Shown piece after piece: positions 1-7,871 of a stretch of 44,502 nt of DNA. Position 1 is the first letter of the stretch; every line of letters starts with the position of its first letter. The translations under genes and the position numbers were made by a program. This DNA comes from Patescibacteria group bacterium. Lineage in GTDB: Bacteria; Patescibacteriota; Minisyncoccia; Portnoybacterales; UBA2143. Location of the stretch: positions 1 through 44,502 of the forward strand of contig JAHJUH010000067.1 in the NCBI GenBank assembly GCA_018829245.1. The letters are read 5' to 3'. The notes beneath the pieces are model-generated. The model did no database searches, had not been told where the DNA came from, and saw only the letters and a list, made by a program, of their open reading frames with translations.

Positions 1-1
1 C

Positions 2-130
2 GCTTCCGTTGATGACAGCATCGAAAAACTCCAATACGAACTTTATTACATCAAACATCGTTCTCTTGTTTTAGATTTGAGCGTTCTTCTAAGAACAATT
101 AAGATTGTTTTAATGGGAGGTGGGAGATAA
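2..130 (+). CDS. C-terminal end of a polyprenyl-phosphate sugar-1-phosphate transferase (partial)
   Basis: The frame is open from base 2 to the TAA at 128-130 and gives 42 residues; the start lies outside the window. The residues include YELYYIKHRSLVLDL followed by a short basic hydrophobic tail. This matches the conserved C-terminus of the bacterial sugar transferase family (WcaJ/WbaP/EpsL type, where the motif reads YDLYYIxNxSxxLD). These integral membrane enzymes move a sugar-1-phosphate from a nucleotide sugar to undecaprenyl phosphate and so start a lipid-linked glycan on the cytoplasmic face. It ends 2 nt before the GT2 gene at 133, so the two are probably cotranscribed. The catalytic part is not visible, so substrate cannot be discussed. 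Confidence 0.8.
   Translation, partial: ASVDDSIEKLQYELYYIKHRSLVLDLSVLLRTIKIVLMGGGR
115..126 (+). promoter_or_regulatory. Strong Shine-Dalgarno region before the GT2 at 133
   Basis: GGGAGG (115-120) and GGGAG (122-126) lie 12 and 6 nt before the ATG at 133, inside the last codons of the upstream sugar transferase. It is the clearest purine-rich ribosome binding site in the window; most other junctions here rely on overlapping stop and start codons. It fixes 133 as the start of the GT2. Confidence 0.65.
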
Positions 131-132
131 AT

Positions 133-984
133 ATGAAAATATCAATAATTATCCCAGTTTATAATGAAGAAGAAGGAATTAAAAAAGTAATTGATGATTT
201 AAAGGTGTGTTTACCTAATCAGGAAATTATTGTGGTTGATGATTACTCCACTGACCAGACTAATCAGATAATAAAAAACATAAGTGATATTAAGATTATC
301 ACTCATACAAGAAATCAAGGATATGGAGCTTCTTTAAAATCTGGAATTAGAGAGGCCCAGGGTCAGTATATAATCATTATCGATGGAGATGGCACATACC
401 CCATAGATGCTATTCCAGAATTAATTAAATACGCAGAAGAATATGATATGGTCTCAGGTGCCCGTCAAGGAAAAAATCATGACGCGCGCTGGCTCTACAC
501 TCAAAGAATTGGCAAATTTGTTTTAAAAAAAATAGCTGGATACGTAACTCAAACAAAAATCCCTGATATTAATTGTGGTTTAAGAATTTTTAAAAAAGAA
601 ACTATTAAAAAATTCTGGAACCTTTATCCTCAAGGATTCTCATTTACGACTACTTCTTTAGTGGCTTTTTTATCTAATGATTATCGAGTTAAATTCGTTC
701 CTATTAATTATCATAAAAGAGAAGGCAAATCTACATTAAAGCCATTTAAAAGCTTTACTGCTTTTATTAACTTAATCTTTAAAATATCTTTATTTTTCAA
801 ACCGATTCGAGTCTTTCTTCCTTTAAGTATATCTTTTTTCTTGTTGGCAATCGGTATAGCCGTCTATAGTCTTGTTTGGGATGAAATATTTTATGATACT
901 ACTGTCATCCTTATTTCAGCTATGGCTTTACAAACATTTTTCTTTGGTCTCTTAGCTGAAATAATTGTTCATAATCGAAAATAG
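133..984 (+). CDS. GT2 family glycosyltransferase, polyprenyl-phosphate (DPM1/GtrB-like) type
   Basis: A 283-residue protein. The N-terminal GT-A fold is clear: MKISIIIPVYNEEEG at 1-15, VVDDYSTD at 34-41, and the nucleotide-sugar/metal motif DGDG at 84-87. DINCGLRIF follows, as in dolichyl- or undecaprenyl-phosphate mannosyl/glucosyl transferases. Two hydrophobic segments at about 226-248 and 255-277 anchor it in the membrane. The family moves a sugar from a nucleotide donor to polyprenyl phosphate on the cytoplasmic side; the sugar is not predictable. The start is supported by a strong ribosome binding site. It lies between the sugar transferase tail and the nitroreductase (2 nt gap), so it belongs to the plus-strand operon. 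A partner GT-C protein is not adjacent; the YbhN-like protein at 6921 is the only multi-span membrane protein in this operon. Confidence 0.9.
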   Translation: MKISIIIPVYNEEEGIKKVIDDLKVCLPNQEIIVVDDYSTDQTNQIIKNISDIKIITHTRNQGYGASLKSGIREAQGQYIIIIDGDGTYPIDAIPELIKYAEEYDMVSGARQGKNHDARWLYTQRIGKFVLKKIAGYVTQTKIPDINCGLRIFKKETIKKFWNLYPQGFSFTTTSLVAFLSNDYRVKFVPINYHKREGKSTLKPFKSFTAFINLIFKISLFFKPIRVFLPLSISFFLLAIGIAVYSLVWDEIFYDTTVILISAMALQTFFFGLLAEIIVHNRK

Positions 985-986
985 TT

Positions 987-1640
987 ATGGAATTAGAAAA
1001 TCTAATTAAAACTAGAAGAAGTATTAGAAATTTTACTAATCAACCAGTAGATCTTGAATTAGTAAAAAAAATAATTGAGTTAGGAACCCATGCGCCTTCA
1101 GCCTGCAATATCCAGGGTTGGCATTTCATTATTATTAAAGATCAAAAAATAAAGGATGAAATGATTGATCTGGGTAGTTCGATAATAATTAAAAATGCAC
1201 CAATTGGAATTTTGGTTCTTTACGATCAAAGAACAAAAAATACTGAATACCAAGATCACATTCAAAGTGCTGCTGCTGCCATTCAAAACATTCTTTTATC
1301 CGCTCACGCTCACAATTTAGGAGCCTGCTGGGTTTGCCACTTGCCTCTTAAGGAAAAATTAAAAAAACTATTTAAGATTGAAAAATATTTAGATCCAATT
1401 GCCTATATCATTATGGGCTATCCTCAAAGAGAACCCTATCAAGTAAAAAGAAAATACCAATTAGAAGAAATGATTAGTATCGACAAATTTTATCGAAAAA
1501 CACCTCTTCAATCAACCGAAAAATTGTTAACCCTTAAAAAAAGTTTGTATAAAATATATCGCCATACTCCAACCTGGCTTAAAAAATTATTCTTTAATAA
1601 ATTAATAGATAAAAAATTTGTTAAAAAATTTAAAAACTAA
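987..1640 (+). CDS. Nitroreductase-family flavoprotein
   Basis: A 217-residue protein. The N-terminus carries the FMN-contacting RRSIRNF at about 10-16, then APSACNIQGWHF at about 37-48 in the place where the family has an APSxxNxQPW-like segment. A further family block is GYPQREPY in the second half. The family uses FMN and NAD(P)H to reduce nitro groups, quinones or enones; some members dehydrogenate or remodel natural products. The last 60 or so residues are Lys-rich and basic and go beyond the usual domain, possibly for membrane contact. Its TAA overlaps the ATG of the radical SAM gene at 1640 by one base, so translation is probably coupled. An electron-transfer or reductase role for the neighbouring radical SAM protein or the glycan is inference. 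Confidence 0.85.
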   Translation: MELENLIKTRRSIRNFTNQPVDLELVKKIIELGTHAPSACNIQGWHFIIIKDQKIKDEMIDLGSSIIIKNAPIGILVLYDQRTKNTEYQDHIQSAAAAIQNILLSAHAHNLGACWVCHLPLKEKLKKLFKIEKYLDPIAYIIMGYPQREPYQVKRKYQLEEMISIDKFYRKTPLQSTEKLLTLKKSLYKIYRHTPTWLKKLFFNKLIDKKFVKKFKN

Positions 1641-3055
1641 TGAAAGTACTATTTATTAATCCGCCTAATCAAAATGAAATCATTAGCTGTAATCCAGAAA
1701 TTATCAAAAAAGAAAGAGGTTATGACCCTCCTTTGGGAATATTATATCTAGCTGGTTATTTAGAAAAAAATTCTAACCATCAGGTTAGTGTTATTGACGC
1801 TCAAGTAGAAAAACTAAGCTATTCTCAGCTAACTCAAAGGATAGAAGAATCTTCACCTGATGTAGTTGGCATTACAGCTATGACCTTCACATTGATAGAT
1901 GTCATTAAGGTTATTGAATTGGTTAAAAAAATTGACTCTCGAATTAAGATAATATTAGGTGGACCTCATGCTCACATTTATCCCAAAGAAACCCTTGATA
2001 TACCAGGGGTTGATTTTGTTGTTTTAGGCGAAGGAGAAAAACCATTATTAGAATTATTAGAAAATATAGAAAACCCAGAAGAACTTAAGAATATGAAGAA
2101 TATCGCTTTTAAGGACGGAGATCAAATAATTGTTTCTGAATGTCAAGATTATAATCAAAACCTAGACGAACTTCCCTTCCCAGCCATGCACCTAACTCCT
2201 TATAAAAAATACTGGTCTATTTTATCTGGTGATAAAGTCATAACCACTATGTTCACTTCACGCGGTTGTCCTTATCGATGCACTTTTTGTGATCGACCTA
2301 ATATGGGAAAGCTTTTTCGAGCTCGCTCTAGTAAAAATGTGGTTGATGAAATAGAAGAACGTCTCAAAATGGGTATTGAAGAAATATTCATTTATGACGA
2401 TACTTTTACAGTCAACAAACAAAGAGTCATCGATATTTGTGATGAAATTATTAAAAGAAACTTAAAATTCTCATGGGATATTCGAGCTCGAGTAGATACG
2501 GTTAATCAAGAAATACTTGAGAAACTCAAACAAGCTGGCTGTGCTCGAATCCATTACGGAGTAGAATCAGGCACAGAGAAGATATTAAAAGTACTTAATA
2601 AGGGCATTCATCTTGATCAAGTCAAAGAAGTTTTTAGTTTAACTAAAAAAATAGGTATCTCCACTTTTGCTTATTTCATAATCGGCTGTCCAACTGAAAC
2701 AAAAGAAGATATTCTTCAAACTATTAAATTCGCTAAAAAACTAGATACTGATTTTGTCCAAATAACTCTTTTAACTCCATTTCCTGCTACTAAAATCTAT
2801 AACGACGCTTTAGAACAAGGAATAATTAAAGAAGATTATTGGCTAGAATTTGCTAAAAACCCACGTCCTGATTTTAAAACTAAATACTGGACAGAAGAAT
2901 TATCTAATCAGGAATTATTTAAATTTATTAACTATGCTTATAAGCAATTTTATTTAAGGCCTAATTTTATTTTAAAAACACTTAAAGAAATCACCTCTTT
3001 TAATGATTTTGTCAGAAAAGCTAAAGCTGGATTTAAAATTATTTCTATGAAATAA
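1640..3055 (+). CDS. Cobalamin-binding-domain radical SAM protein
   Basis: A 471-residue protein. Residues 1-140 form a Rossmann-like B12-binding domain (LFINPPN near the start, ILGGPHAH at 105-112, VLGEGEKP at about 128-135). The radical SAM core follows with C210-x3-C214-x2-C217 in SRGCPYRCTFC, then the usual YDDTF and YGVESG blocks. The C-terminus has YKQFYLRPNF, a tail shared by several paralogs here. The classic DxHxxG cobalamin motif is absent, as in many Cbl-radical SAM enzymes, so cobalamin binding would be base-off/His-off. Members are C- or P-methylases, or do ring contraction, oxidation and other radical chemistry; the substrate is unknown. It follows the nitroreductase with a TAATG overlap and is followed by two methyltransferases. 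Confidence 0.92.
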   Translation: MKVLFINPPNQNEIISCNPEIIKKERGYDPPLGILYLAGYLEKNSNHQVSVIDAQVEKLSYSQLTQRIEESSPDVVGITAMTFTLIDVIKVIELVKKIDSRIKIILGGPHAHIYPKETLDIPGVDFVVLGEGEKPLLELLENIENPEELKNMKNIAFKDGDQIIVSECQDYNQNLDELPFPAMHLTPYKKYWSILSGDKVITTMFTSRGCPYRCTFCDRPNMGKLFRARSSKNVVDEIEERLKMGIEEIFIYDDTFTVNKQRVIDICDEIIKRNLKFSWDIRARVDTVNQEILEKLKQAGCARIHYGVESGTEKILKVLNKGIHLDQVKEVFSLTKKIGISTFAYFIIGCPTETKEDILQTIKFAKKLDTDFVQITLLTPFPATKIYNDALEQGIIKEDYWLEFAKNPRPDFKTKYWTEELSNQELFKFINYAYKQFYLRPNFILKTLKEITSFNDFVRKAKAGFKIISMK

Positions 3056-3068
3056 TAACCAAATATTT

Positions 3069-3833
3069 ATGTCCGATAATTTCTTTCAAAGAATCAAAAA
3101 AGAATATCATCATATCACAAACAAACAATGGATTTTAAAGGATGTTGGTCGCCACTGGGATGAAACTACTGATTATGATGATATTAATGAAAAAACTTAT
3201 AGTTATTTTAGAAGATTCGTTGATGGCTATAATCTTTGCACCATTCCAGATAAAAGTTACCTTTTAGATATTTGTAGCCGAACTGGTAATGGCAGTATTT
3301 ATTTTTATCAAAAAAATAAAGTTAGAAAAGTGGTTTGTGCTGATGTAACAGAAAAAATGCAAAAAATCTGTTCTGATAATTTAACGAACTACCAAATAGA
3401 TTTTGAAACTAAACTATTTTCTAATTTTCCTCTCTCTATTCCAGATAACGAATTCGATGCTATCATCTCTTTTGAAACCCTGGAACATATTTATCCTCCA
3501 AAAACTTTTATTCAAGAATTATCTCGTGTCTTAAAACCCGGGGGCGAACTTCTTTTAACCTGCCCCAATGTTTTATGGGAACCAATTCATTGGCTAGCTG
3601 CTATTTTCAATATTCATCATAGCGAAGGACCACATCGTTTTAGAACTAGAAAAAATATCCTTAAAATGCTTGAGTCGGCTAGTTTAAAAATGGAAAAAGA
3701 AAAAACAACTATATTAATACCAGGAGGGCCTAAGTTTTTGATTAAATTTGGAGAATGGTTTGAAAAAAAATTTGAAAAAACTTTAATGCCTTATCTTGGT
3801 CTAAGACGGATTTTTATCTGTCGGAAATATTAA
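3069..3833 (+). CDS. Class I SAM-dependent methyltransferase
   Basis: A 254-residue protein with a Rossmann methyltransferase core. Motif I, YLLDICSRTGNG, is at 64-75; the usual G-x-G is present as RTGNG. The acidic post-I region and FDAIISFETLEH, followed by LKPGGELLLTCPN, are typical of the Methyltransf_11 group. The C-terminal 80 residues look basic and may bind the acceptor. It starts 13 nt after the radical SAM gene and ends 4 nt before another methyltransferase. In this setting a sugar or lipid-linked glycan is the likely acceptor (inference). Nothing in the sequence separates O-, N- and C-methylation. Confidence 0.88.
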   Translation: MSDNFFQRIKKEYHHITNKQWILKDVGRHWDETTDYDDINEKTYSYFRRFVDGYNLCTIPDKSYLLDICSRTGNGSIYFYQKNKVRKVVCADVTEKMQKICSDNLTNYQIDFETKLFSNFPLSIPDNEFDAIISFETLEHIYPPKTFIQELSRVLKPGGELLLTCPNVLWEPIHWLAAIFNIHHSEGPHRFRTRKNILKMLESASLKMEKEKTTILIPGGPKFLIKFGEWFEKKFEKTLMPYLGLRRIFICRKY

Positions 3834-3837
3834 TTTT

Positions 3838-4476
3838 ATGAGACTCCCCAAAAAACAAAATGTTTCTACTAATAATCCTGAAAATCCATTACAACGCTAT
3901 TACCAACCATTTATCAGATACTTTTACATCGAAAGGTTAAAAATGGCCTTGAACTTTTTGAAACCTCAAGATAAACAATACGATAAAATTTTAGAAGTGG
4001 GTTATGGGAGTGGCGTATTTTTCCCGGAGCTGACAAAAATCTGCAAAAAACTCTATGGGTTAGAAGTTTTTCCTGAGGCAAAAAAAGAAACGGAACAAAT
4101 GATGGAAAAAGAGAATATTCAAGCAGAATTAACAACGGGAAGTGTCACACAAATGCCATTTGCTGATGATTTCTTTGATGCAATAGTATGTGTCAGCGCC
4201 TTAGAACATTTACAGCCAAATGAAATGGAAAAAGCTATTTCTGAAATTAAACGTGTCACCAAAAATAATGGTTTGATTATTTTAGGTTTTCCATCTGGCC
4301 GAAAGTTAATGCAACTTTATTGCATTTTAATAAAGCGTGATTTACATTTTGACTTTCATCGCTCTGACCATAATTTAATCCTAAAAACAATAACCAAAAA
4401 TTTTCCAATCCAAGAAACAAAAAAGCTCTTCAGCTTTCTGCCTATCTATTATGTAGTTAAATGTCAAAAAAAATGA
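3838..4476 (+). CDS. Class I SAM-dependent methyltransferase
   Basis: A 212-residue protein with motif I KILEVGYGSGVFFPEL at about 50-65 and a later FDAIVCVSALEHL block, both typical of class I methyltransferases. It is only distantly like its upstream neighbour, so this is not a simple tandem duplication. The C-terminus is short. Its TGA stop at 4474-4476 overlaps an ATG of the following radical SAM gene in an ATGA arrangement. The acceptor is unknown; glycan or lipid is inferred from context. Confidence 0.86.
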   Translation: MRLPKKQNVSTNNPENPLQRYYQPFIRYFYIERLKMALNFLKPQDKQYDKILEVGYGSGVFFPELTKICKKLYGLEVFPEAKKETEQMMEKENIQAELTTGSVTQMPFADDFFDAIVCVSALEHLQPNEMEKAISEIKRVTKNNGLIILGFPSGRKLMQLYCILIKRDLHFDFHRSDHNLILKTITKNFPIQETKKLFSFLPIYYVVKCQKK

Positions 4477-5465
4477 AAGAATCAATCGTCTCGTTTTTTT
4501 TATCCAAAATAGATATTAATAAGTTTTCTGATTTCATTAAAAGATCAGTGGTTTTATCTATTCCTTATAAAATAATTGTTCAAAGGTTAATCGATTGGAA
4601 TTTTCCATATCATGTTTTTCTTGAATCAACCAATATATGTAATTTACATTGCAAAATTTGTACAAGGAATATAGCGCCCATAAAACTTGGTTCTATGGAT
4701 TTTGAATTATTTAAAAAGATTGTGAATGAAGCTAGTGTCTATGGCTCCAGAAATTTTTCACTCCATCTTTTTGGCGAACCACTTTTAGCACCAAATATTA
4801 TTCCGATGATTAAATACATCAAACAGAAAAATAATAAAAATACTGTTTTAATCACTACAAATGGAGTATTACTTAATAATAAAATATCTCAAGAAATTAT
4901 TATGAATGGCGTAGACAAAATTATTGTCAGTATTCACGGCGCCAACAAAGAACAATATGAAAATATGACCGGTACTGATAATTTAAATAATGTTGAAGAA
5001 AACATTAAAAATCTAATTAATTTAAAAAACAAAAAGAATAAACCTAAAATATTTTTGCGAATGGTTAGTTTTAAAAAAAATACTACAGAAATAAAAAAAT
5101 TCTATAAAAGATGGTCATCTTATCCAGTTATTATAGACATTAAAGAACCACATAATTTTGGTGGACAAATTGAAACCGGACGCTCAATAGATAGCTTACC
5201 TAAAAGATACCCCTGTTATCACCTTTGGTTAGCCCCAGGAATTAATTGGGATGGACAGGTTTCGATTTGTTGCTGTGACACTTTTAAAGATGCGATTATC
5301 GGCAATGTTAATCAAAATAGCCTACATAAAATTTGGAATGGGGAAAAATTAAAACAATATCGCGATTATCATTTGAGAGGCAAATATGATAAAATTCCCG
5401 TATGTAAAAACTGCGATGTTTGGACAACTTATCCAGATATTTTCTTTGAATATCAAAAAAAATAA
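4461..5465 (+). CDS. Radical SAM protein with SPASM-like C-terminal cysteines
   Basis: A 334-residue protein with C60-x3-C64-x2-C67 in NICNLHCKICTRN, which holds the SAM-binding 4Fe-4S cluster, and HLFGEPLL at the next conserved position. The C-terminal part has CYHLW, a CCCD cluster, the GNVNQNSLHKIWNG segment and CKNCD, the cysteine arrangement of SPASM or twitch domains that hold auxiliary clusters. It has no B12 domain. The start at 4461 overlaps the upstream gene by 16 nt; the ATG at 4473 gives an ATGA overlap and is equally plausible, as the N-terminus is not conserved. SPASM enzymes act on peptides, sugars or protein side chains. No precursor-peptide gene is adjacent, so a glycan or lipid substrate is more likely here (inference). 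Confidence 0.87.
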   Translation: MSKKMKESIVSFFLSKIDINKFSDFIKRSVVLSIPYKIIVQRLIDWNFPYHVFLESTNICNLHCKICTRNIAPIKLGSMDFELFKKIVNEASVYGSRNFSLHLFGEPLLAPNIIPMIKYIKQKNNKNTVLITTNGVLLNNKISQEIIMNGVDKIIVSIHGANKEQYENMTGTDNLNNVEENIKNLINLKNKKNKPKIFLRMVSFKKNTTEIKKFYKRWSSYPVIIDIKEPHNFGGQIETGRSIDSLPKRYPCYHLWLAPGINWDGQVSICCCDTFKDAIIGNVNQNSLHKIWNGEKLKQYRDYHLRGKYDKIPVCKNCDVWTTYPDIFFEYQKK

Positions 5466-5473
5466 AAAAAAAT

Positions 5474-6913
5474 ATGAAAATTTTATTAATTAATCCTCCT
5501 TATATAAACTTTGAAGGAATGAAAGAATCAGGCGGACATATTATGCCCTTTAATTTAGCTTATTTAGCTGCTTATTTGAGACAAAGGAATGATTGTTCGG
5601 TTAAAATTTTTGACACCGAAGCGCTTTCCCTTAATTATTCTGAAATAAAACAATATTTAGCTAAAGAAAAGCCTGATTTGATTGGTTTTACTTGTCTTTC
5701 TCCTACGATTAATCATATTCTTAAAATCTGTCGAATAGTAAAAAAGGATTTAAATCTAAAATCATCAATTGTTTTAGGAGGGATTCATCCAACTATTTTC
5801 CCTAAAGAAACAATTAAAAATCAATATATTGACTTTGTGGTTGTTGGCGAAGGAGAAATCACTTTCACTGAATTAGTCAAAGCTATTCAAGAAAAAAGAA
5901 CTGATTTTGAAAATATTAATGGCTTATATTATAAAAAGAATGGAGAAATTGTTAAAACCCAACCTCGAGAATTAATTTCCGATTTAGATACTATTCCCTT
6001 TCCAGCTCGAGACCTTTTTAATTTAGATCTTTATTCTTCGGCTCCAACTAAAAAATTAACTGATGAACAATGTTCTCCGATTCTAACTAGTCGTGGCTGT
6101 ACTTTTAATTGTATTCATTGTGTTTCTAAGAGTATTTGGCAAAGAAAAATAAGATATCGCAGTTCTGATAATATAATTTCGGAAATTGAAGAATGTATTA
6201 ATAAATATAATATCAAAGAATTTAGTATTCTTGATGATAATTTTACTCTTAATAAATCTAGGGCTATAGAATTTTGTCAAAAAGTAATTGAAAAAAAATT
6301 ACTGATTGCTTGGATTTGTTTTTCTAGAGCGGATGGTATTAATGACCAATTAATAAAAATAATGGCAGAAGCTGGTTGTAAAAAAATATCCTTAGGGCTT
6401 GAATCTGGCTCTCAAAAAATATTGAATTTGATGCGTAAACAAACAACTATCGAACAAGGCAAGAAAGCCGTTGAAATAATCAGAAAAAATAACATTTTGG
6501 TTCACGCTAGTTTTATGATTGGCAATATTGGAGAAACAGAAGAGACCGTTAAGGAAACTATTAATTTTGCTAAAAGTTTAGATTTAGACAATGCTTCTTT
6601 CTTTATTACCTGTCCAGTCCCTGGCTCTGATTTGTATTATTACGCTCAAAATGAAGGTTTTATTGAAAAAAATACTTCCTGGGAAATGTTTGCTCCTTTA
6701 AGTAATACGCCACCTGTTTTAACTCAAAATAATCTCAGCCAAAATGATTTGATTTATTGGCAAAAAAAAGCTTTTCGAAAATTCTATTTTCGGCCTAAAT
6801 ATATTTATCGTAAATTAAAACAGATTAAGTCATGGGAGGGAATTAAAACAATTTTTCAAGGAATTAAAATATTATTAAGAATTCTAATCAAACCCAAAAG
6901 TAGAACTACTTAA
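5474..6913 (+). CDS. Cobalamin-binding-domain radical SAM protein
   Basis: A 479-residue protein of the same architecture as the one at 1640. The B12-binding domain spans about 1-140 (LLINPPY at 4-10, LGGIHPTIFP at 101-110, VVGEGE). The radical SAM motif is C209-x3-C213-x2-C216 in SRGCTFNCIHC. LDDNFTLN and LGLESGSQ follow. The C-terminal FRKFYFRPKYIYRK tail is shared with the protein at 19375. No DxHxxG motif is seen. It starts 8 nt after the SPASM protein gene and ends 7 nt before the YbhN-like gene. Substrate is unknown. It differs enough from the 1640 protein to suggest separate substrates rather than a recent duplicate. Confidence 0.92.
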   Translation: MKILLINPPYINFEGMKESGGHIMPFNLAYLAAYLRQRNDCSVKIFDTEALSLNYSEIKQYLAKEKPDLIGFTCLSPTINHILKICRIVKKDLNLKSSIVLGGIHPTIFPKETIKNQYIDFVVVGEGEITFTELVKAIQEKRTDFENINGLYYKKNGEIVKTQPRELISDLDTIPFPARDLFNLDLYSSAPTKKLTDEQCSPILTSRGCTFNCIHCVSKSIWQRKIRYRSSDNIISEIEECINKYNIKEFSILDDNFTLNKSRAIEFCQKVIEKKLLIAWICFSRADGINDQLIKIMAEAGCKKISLGLESGSQKILNLMRKQTTIEQGKKAVEIIRKNNILVHASFMIGNIGETEETVKETINFAKSLDLDNASFFITCPVPGSDLYYYAQNEGFIEKNTSWEMFAPLSNTPPVLTQNNLSQNDLIYWQKKAFRKFYFRPKYIYRKLKQIKSWEGIKTIFQGIKILLRILIKPKSRTT

Positions 6914-6920
6914 AAAAATT

Positions 6921-7871
6921 ATGATTAAAAAGTATTCTTTTATTATAGGAATAATTATATTTCTACTGATTTTGAACAAATTAGGTTTTAGAGAAATGAT
7001 AGATATCTTGACTCAAGTAAATCTTTACTACTTCGGTCTAGCTACTTTCCTTCTTTTACCTATTCTCTTTATCAGAGCTTATCGTTGGAATTATCTTAAA
7101 AAAAAGCAGGGTATTATTTTTAGTCTTAAGGATTCTTTTTTAATTAATAATATTAGCATGATTATCGGCTTAGTTACTCCAGGACGATTGGGAGAACTAA
7201 CTAAAATATTATATTTAAAAAATAAAAATTATTCTATTGGAAAATCATTAGTCAGTGTTCTTCTTGATAGATTAGCTGATTTATTTTTCTTACTATTTTT
7301 TAGTTTAATAAGCCTTATTTTTTTCTTTTCTTATTTTAAAAAAACTATTCTGTTATTAGCTTTAATATTATCTCTTTTTATTCTTGTTTTTATCTTAATT
7401 TCAAAAAATAATCTCGTTCAAATTATTTTGAAAAAAATGTTGGGTTTAATCATCCCATCTAAATTTAAAAAATCATGGCTTTTAAATTACCATGATTTTT
7501 TAAAAAATCTTAAAATCTATACTTTAAACAATTATTTTTCGATTTTATTCATTACTGCTTTTTCTTGGTTAATATACTATTTCCAATCATTCCTTCTCCT
7601 TAAAAGTATTGGAATTAATAATATTCCTTTTTTTTATTTAGCTATAACTGTCACTATAGCTGGATTTGTTACTCTTTTACCTATTTCTATTTCTGGTCTT
7701 GGCACACGCGAAGCAACTCTAATCTTTTTCTTTTCATTTTTCCAAGTTCCCTTAGAAAAAACAATCGGTTTTTCTCTTTTGATTCTATCAACAATAGTAT
7801 CAACCGCTTTAATTGGATTAATTTGTTGGCTATTTAAGCAAGTTCATCAACCAACCCTTGTTACGAGATAA
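6921..7871 (+). CDS. YbhN/UPF0104-type (LPG synthase TM-like) integral membrane protein
   Basis: A 316-residue, very hydrophobic protein with about eight predicted membrane spans. GRLGELTK at about 89-96 and the late ISGLGTREA segment are recognisable signatures of the lysylphosphatidylglycerol synthase transmembrane / AglD-like family, without the catalytic domain of MprF. Such proteins are linked to lipid or polyprenyl-phosphate sugar translocation; the exact role is not settled. It is the last plus-strand gene of the left block. Its 3-prime end overlaps tail-to-tail by 42 nt with the convergent GT-C gene. Confidence 0.85.
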   Translation: MIKKYSFIIGIIIFLLILNKLGFREMIDILTQVNLYYFGLATFLLLPILFIRAYRWNYLKKKQGIIFSLKDSFLINNISMIIGLVTPGRLGELTKILYLKNKNYSIGKSLVSVLLDRLADLFFLLFFSLISLIFFFSYFKKTILLLALILSLFILVFILISKNNLVQIILKKMLGLIIPSKFKKSWLLNYHDFLKNLKIYTLNNYFSILFITAFSWLIYYFQSFLLLKSIGINNIPFFYLAITVTIAGFVTLLPISISGLGTREATLIFFFSFFQVPLEKTIGFSLLILSTIVSTALIGLICWLFKQVHQPTLVTR

